Source of the DNA: CAIUKV01 sp041659105
GTDB lineage: Bacteria > Actinomycetota > Acidimicrobiia > IMCC26256 > PALSA-555
Reading direction: 5' to 3'
DNA: 29,671 nt
Assembly (NCBI GenBank): GCA_041659105.1
Contig: JBAZYX010000039.1
Coordinates: 1 to 29,671, forward strand
Below, one piece after another: positions 28,447 to 29,671 of the stretch. Below the pieces are notes generated by a model, which did no database searches, was not told the DNA's origin, and saw nothing but the letters and a program-made list of their open reading frames with translations. Position 1 is the stretch's first letter. Each line of letters starts with the position of its first letter. The translations under genes and the position numbers were made by a program.

Positions 28447-28620
28447 CCCACTCCTGACGGCTTCGCCGTCGGGCCGCTCGGCCCCGCTCGCTGCTCGCAC
28501 CGGAATGCCCGGCCCGGATTCACGCTCGCTCAGCACCGCACTCCTGACGGCTTCGCCGTCGGGCCGCTCGGCCCCGCTCGCTGCTCGCACCGGAATGCCC
28601 GGCCCGGATTCACGCCCGCT
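28441..28620. repeat. 90-bp tandem duplication upstream of meaB
   Basis: Two copies, 28441-28530 and 28531-28620, differ at only 2 of 90 positions (28448/28538 and 28525/28615). Each holds, on the minus strand, a GGGCC/GGCCC hairpin, a GACGGC-GAA-GCCGTC hairpin, an AGGAG Shine-Dalgarno and a GTG in the meaB frame. The array begins at the last base of the NifU-like stop codon and ends inside the first codons of meaB. Being a multiple of 3, the unit keeps the frame open. Confidence 0.95.
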
Positions 28621-28871
28621 CAGGCGTCTTCCTCGACCGCGGTGATGCCGGGGACGCGGTCCATGATGATCCGCTCGACGCCGGCCTTCAGGGTCATCGT
28701 GGAGACGGGGCACGTCCCGCAGGCGCCGACGAGCTCGACGAACACCACGCCGTCGTCGTCGATCCGCTTGAAGACGATGTCACCGCCGTCGGCCTGGAGG
28801 GCGGGGCGGATGGCATCGATCGCCTCGAGGACCCCTGCCTCGATCTCGGGGTTCGCAGTGTCGATGGCCAT
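28620..28871 (-). CDS. NifU C-terminal-like Fe-S scaffold protein
   Basis: 83 residues of the NifU C-terminal domain family. GVLEAIDAIRPALQADGGDIVFKRIDDDG opens the fold, and GACGTCPVSTMTLKAGVERIIMDRVPGI carries the CxxC (Cys-Gly-Thr-Cys) that binds a transferable Fe-S cluster. It begins at an ATG with AGGAG 8 bases upstream. It probably delivers clusters to apoproteins as NfuA/NifU-type carriers do. It lies 100 bp after murA on the same strand and ends exactly at the 90-bp repeat before meaB. Confidence 0.9.
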   Translation of the reverse strand: MAIDTANPEIEAGVLEAIDAIRPALQADGGDIVFKRIDDDGVVFVELVGACGTCPVSTMTLKAGVERIIMDRVPGITAVEEDA

Positions 28872-28971
28872 GGGACGTGCTCCTGCGCTCGCGGGGTGAT
28901 CCGTACCGGACCCAACGCCTCCAGTATCGCAGGCCTTCCCCGCCCCGGGCGGCGGTGCGGTCCGGGAGCGG
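28872..28971 (-). promoter_or_regulatory. murA / NifU-like gap with a promoter candidate
   Basis: On the minus strand TGCGATACT includes a GATACT hexamer (28928-28923) with an extended -10 TGC in front, the best sigma-70-like -10 in the gap. It would give a leader of about 45 nt to the NifU-like gene. A short CCGCC/GGCGG hairpin just upstream (after the murA stop) may end murA transcription. Confidence 0.35.
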
Positions 28972-29671
28972 TCAGTCGCCGGTGTGGCGGGTGAGGTCCC
29001 CGCCCAGGGCCCGGAGCTTGCCGGCGAGGTCGGGGTAGCCACGGTCGATGTGGCGGGCGTCGTGCACCACGGTCTCGCCCTCGGCGACGAGGCCCGCGAG
29101 CACCAGCGCCGCGCCGGCCCGGACGTCGAGCGCCTGCACCGGCGCGCCGGAGAGGGTGCGGACGCCGCGCACCACGGCGTGACGGCCCTCGGTGTGGACG
29201 TGCGCGCCCAGACGGTTGAGCTCGGCGGCGAACACGAGCCGGTTGTCGAACACGTTCTCGGTGACGATGCCGGTGCCGTCGGCCACCGCGAGCGCGGCGA
29301 CCGCCAGCGGCATGAAGTCGGTGGCGAACCCGGGGAACGGCAGGGTCTGCACGTCGATGGCACGGGGTCGGTCGTCCATCACGACGCGCACGCCGTCGGG
29401 CACCGGCTCGACGCGGGCGCCGAGGTCGGCGAGCTTGTCGGCCGCGACGCCGAGGTGCTCGAGCGCGATCCCCTCGACCGTGACGTCGCCTCCGGCGACC
29501 ACGGCGGCGAAGAGGTAGGTGCCGCCCTCGATCCGGTCGCCGATCACGGCGTGGTCGGCCGGCGCCAGCTCGTCGACGCCTTCGATCGTGATCGTGTGCG
29601 TGCCCGCGCCGTCGATGCGCGCGCCCATCTTCGTGAGGAACGTGGCGAGGTCGCCGATCTCGGGCTCCCGC
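28972..29671 (-). CDS. murA: UDP-N-acetylglucosamine 1-carboxyvinyltransferase (5' truncated)
   Basis: The C-terminal 232 or so residues of MurA, cut by the right edge of the window. The frame is open to 29671 and its first residues (REPEIGDLATFLTKMGARIDGAG) match the middle of MurA, so the Met at 29628 is internal. Landmarks are TITIEGVDELAPADHAVIGDRIEGGTYL, QTLPFPGFATDFMPLAVAALAVADG with the conserved catalytic Asp, ENVFDNRLVFAAELNRLGAHV, and HIDRGYPDLAGKLRALGGDL. The enzyme adds enolpyruvate from PEP to UDP-GlcNAc in the first step of peptidoglycan synthesis. The PEP-binding Cys (or Asp in actinobacteria) lies outside the window. Confidence 0.96.
   Translation of the reverse strand, partial: REPEIGDLATFLTKMGARIDGAGTHTITIEGVDELAPADHAVIGDRIEGGTYLFAAVVAGGDVTVEGIALEHLGVAADKLADLGARVEPVPDGVRVVMDDRPRAIDVQTLPFPGFATDFMPLAVAALAVADGTGIVTENVFDNRLVFAAELNRLGAHVHTEGRHAVVRGVRTLSGAPVQALDVRAGAALVLAGLVAEGETVVHDARHIDRGYPDLAGKLRALGGDLTRHTGD

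Noticed and set aside
28447..28713. meaB N-terminal extension through both repeats to 28713
   Set aside because: It would overlap the NifU-like gene in another frame; the family N-terminus begins at about 28446. A start at 28536 remains possible.

Overview
This is about 29.7 kb of very GC-rich bacterial DNA with dense, mostly short-gapped genes and many GTG starts. The gene set points to a high-GC actinobacterium: a DUF222/HNH (13E12-type) protein, a mycobacterial-style alpha-methylacyl-CoA racemase, an LpdA-type flavoprotein with only one redox cysteine, tandem LytR-CpsA-Psr proteins, and an actinobacterial biotin carboxylase/BCCP fusion. Acidimicrobiia is my best guess, but that is inference and there is no rRNA to settle it. 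I see no tRNA, rRNA, CRISPR array, insertion sequence or prophage. The window reads as core chromosome.

Layout, left to right. A 5'-truncated HNH protein (+) faces an aldehyde dehydrogenase (-) and the glutamate synthase pair gltB-gltD (-, 8-base overlap). Next come a LemA-like membrane protein (+), a small winged-helix regulator (-) and purK (+). purK ends in a six-copy 10-bp tandem repeat and a long hairpin shared with a convergent alpha-methylacyl-CoA racemase-like gene (-). Exonuclease III (+) abuts, with no gap, two tandem LCP genes (-). The folate genes pabB-pabC (+) converge on birA (-). birA is divergent from a biotin carboxylase/BCCP gene (+), so the ligase and its likely substrate share a 47-bp promoter region. 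PhzF-like, ABM-like and duplicated peptidoglycan-binding genes (+) follow. lpdA (-) and galT (+) are divergent across 32 bp, and an SRPBCC gene follows galT. The right end runs leftward: murA (cut by the window edge), a NifU-like Fe-S scaffold, meaB, an enoyl-CoA hydratase and a VOC protein.

Metabolic themes are ammonia assimilation (gltBD), purine and folate synthesis (purK, pabBC), acyl-CoA/propionyl-CoA metabolism (carboxylase, birA, meaB, enoyl-CoA hydratase, racemase) and envelope assembly (LCP pair, murA, peptidoglycan-binding protein).

No obviously new multi-gene system is visible. The most notable signals are small-scale. A -10-like hexamer (TANNNT or CANNNT) sits 6-7 bases before the chosen start of nine genes, which suggests leaderless mRNAs. 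Two very compact divergent promoters have overlapping or nearly touching -10 boxes. A 90-bp near-perfect tandem duplication repeats a hairpin, Shine-Dalgarno and GTG start in frame ahead of meaB. A secreted protein is built from two copies of a peptidoglycan-binding domain plus an unrecognised four-cysteine module with exactly conserved spacing. Several convergent gene ends have their stop codons inside inverted repeats.
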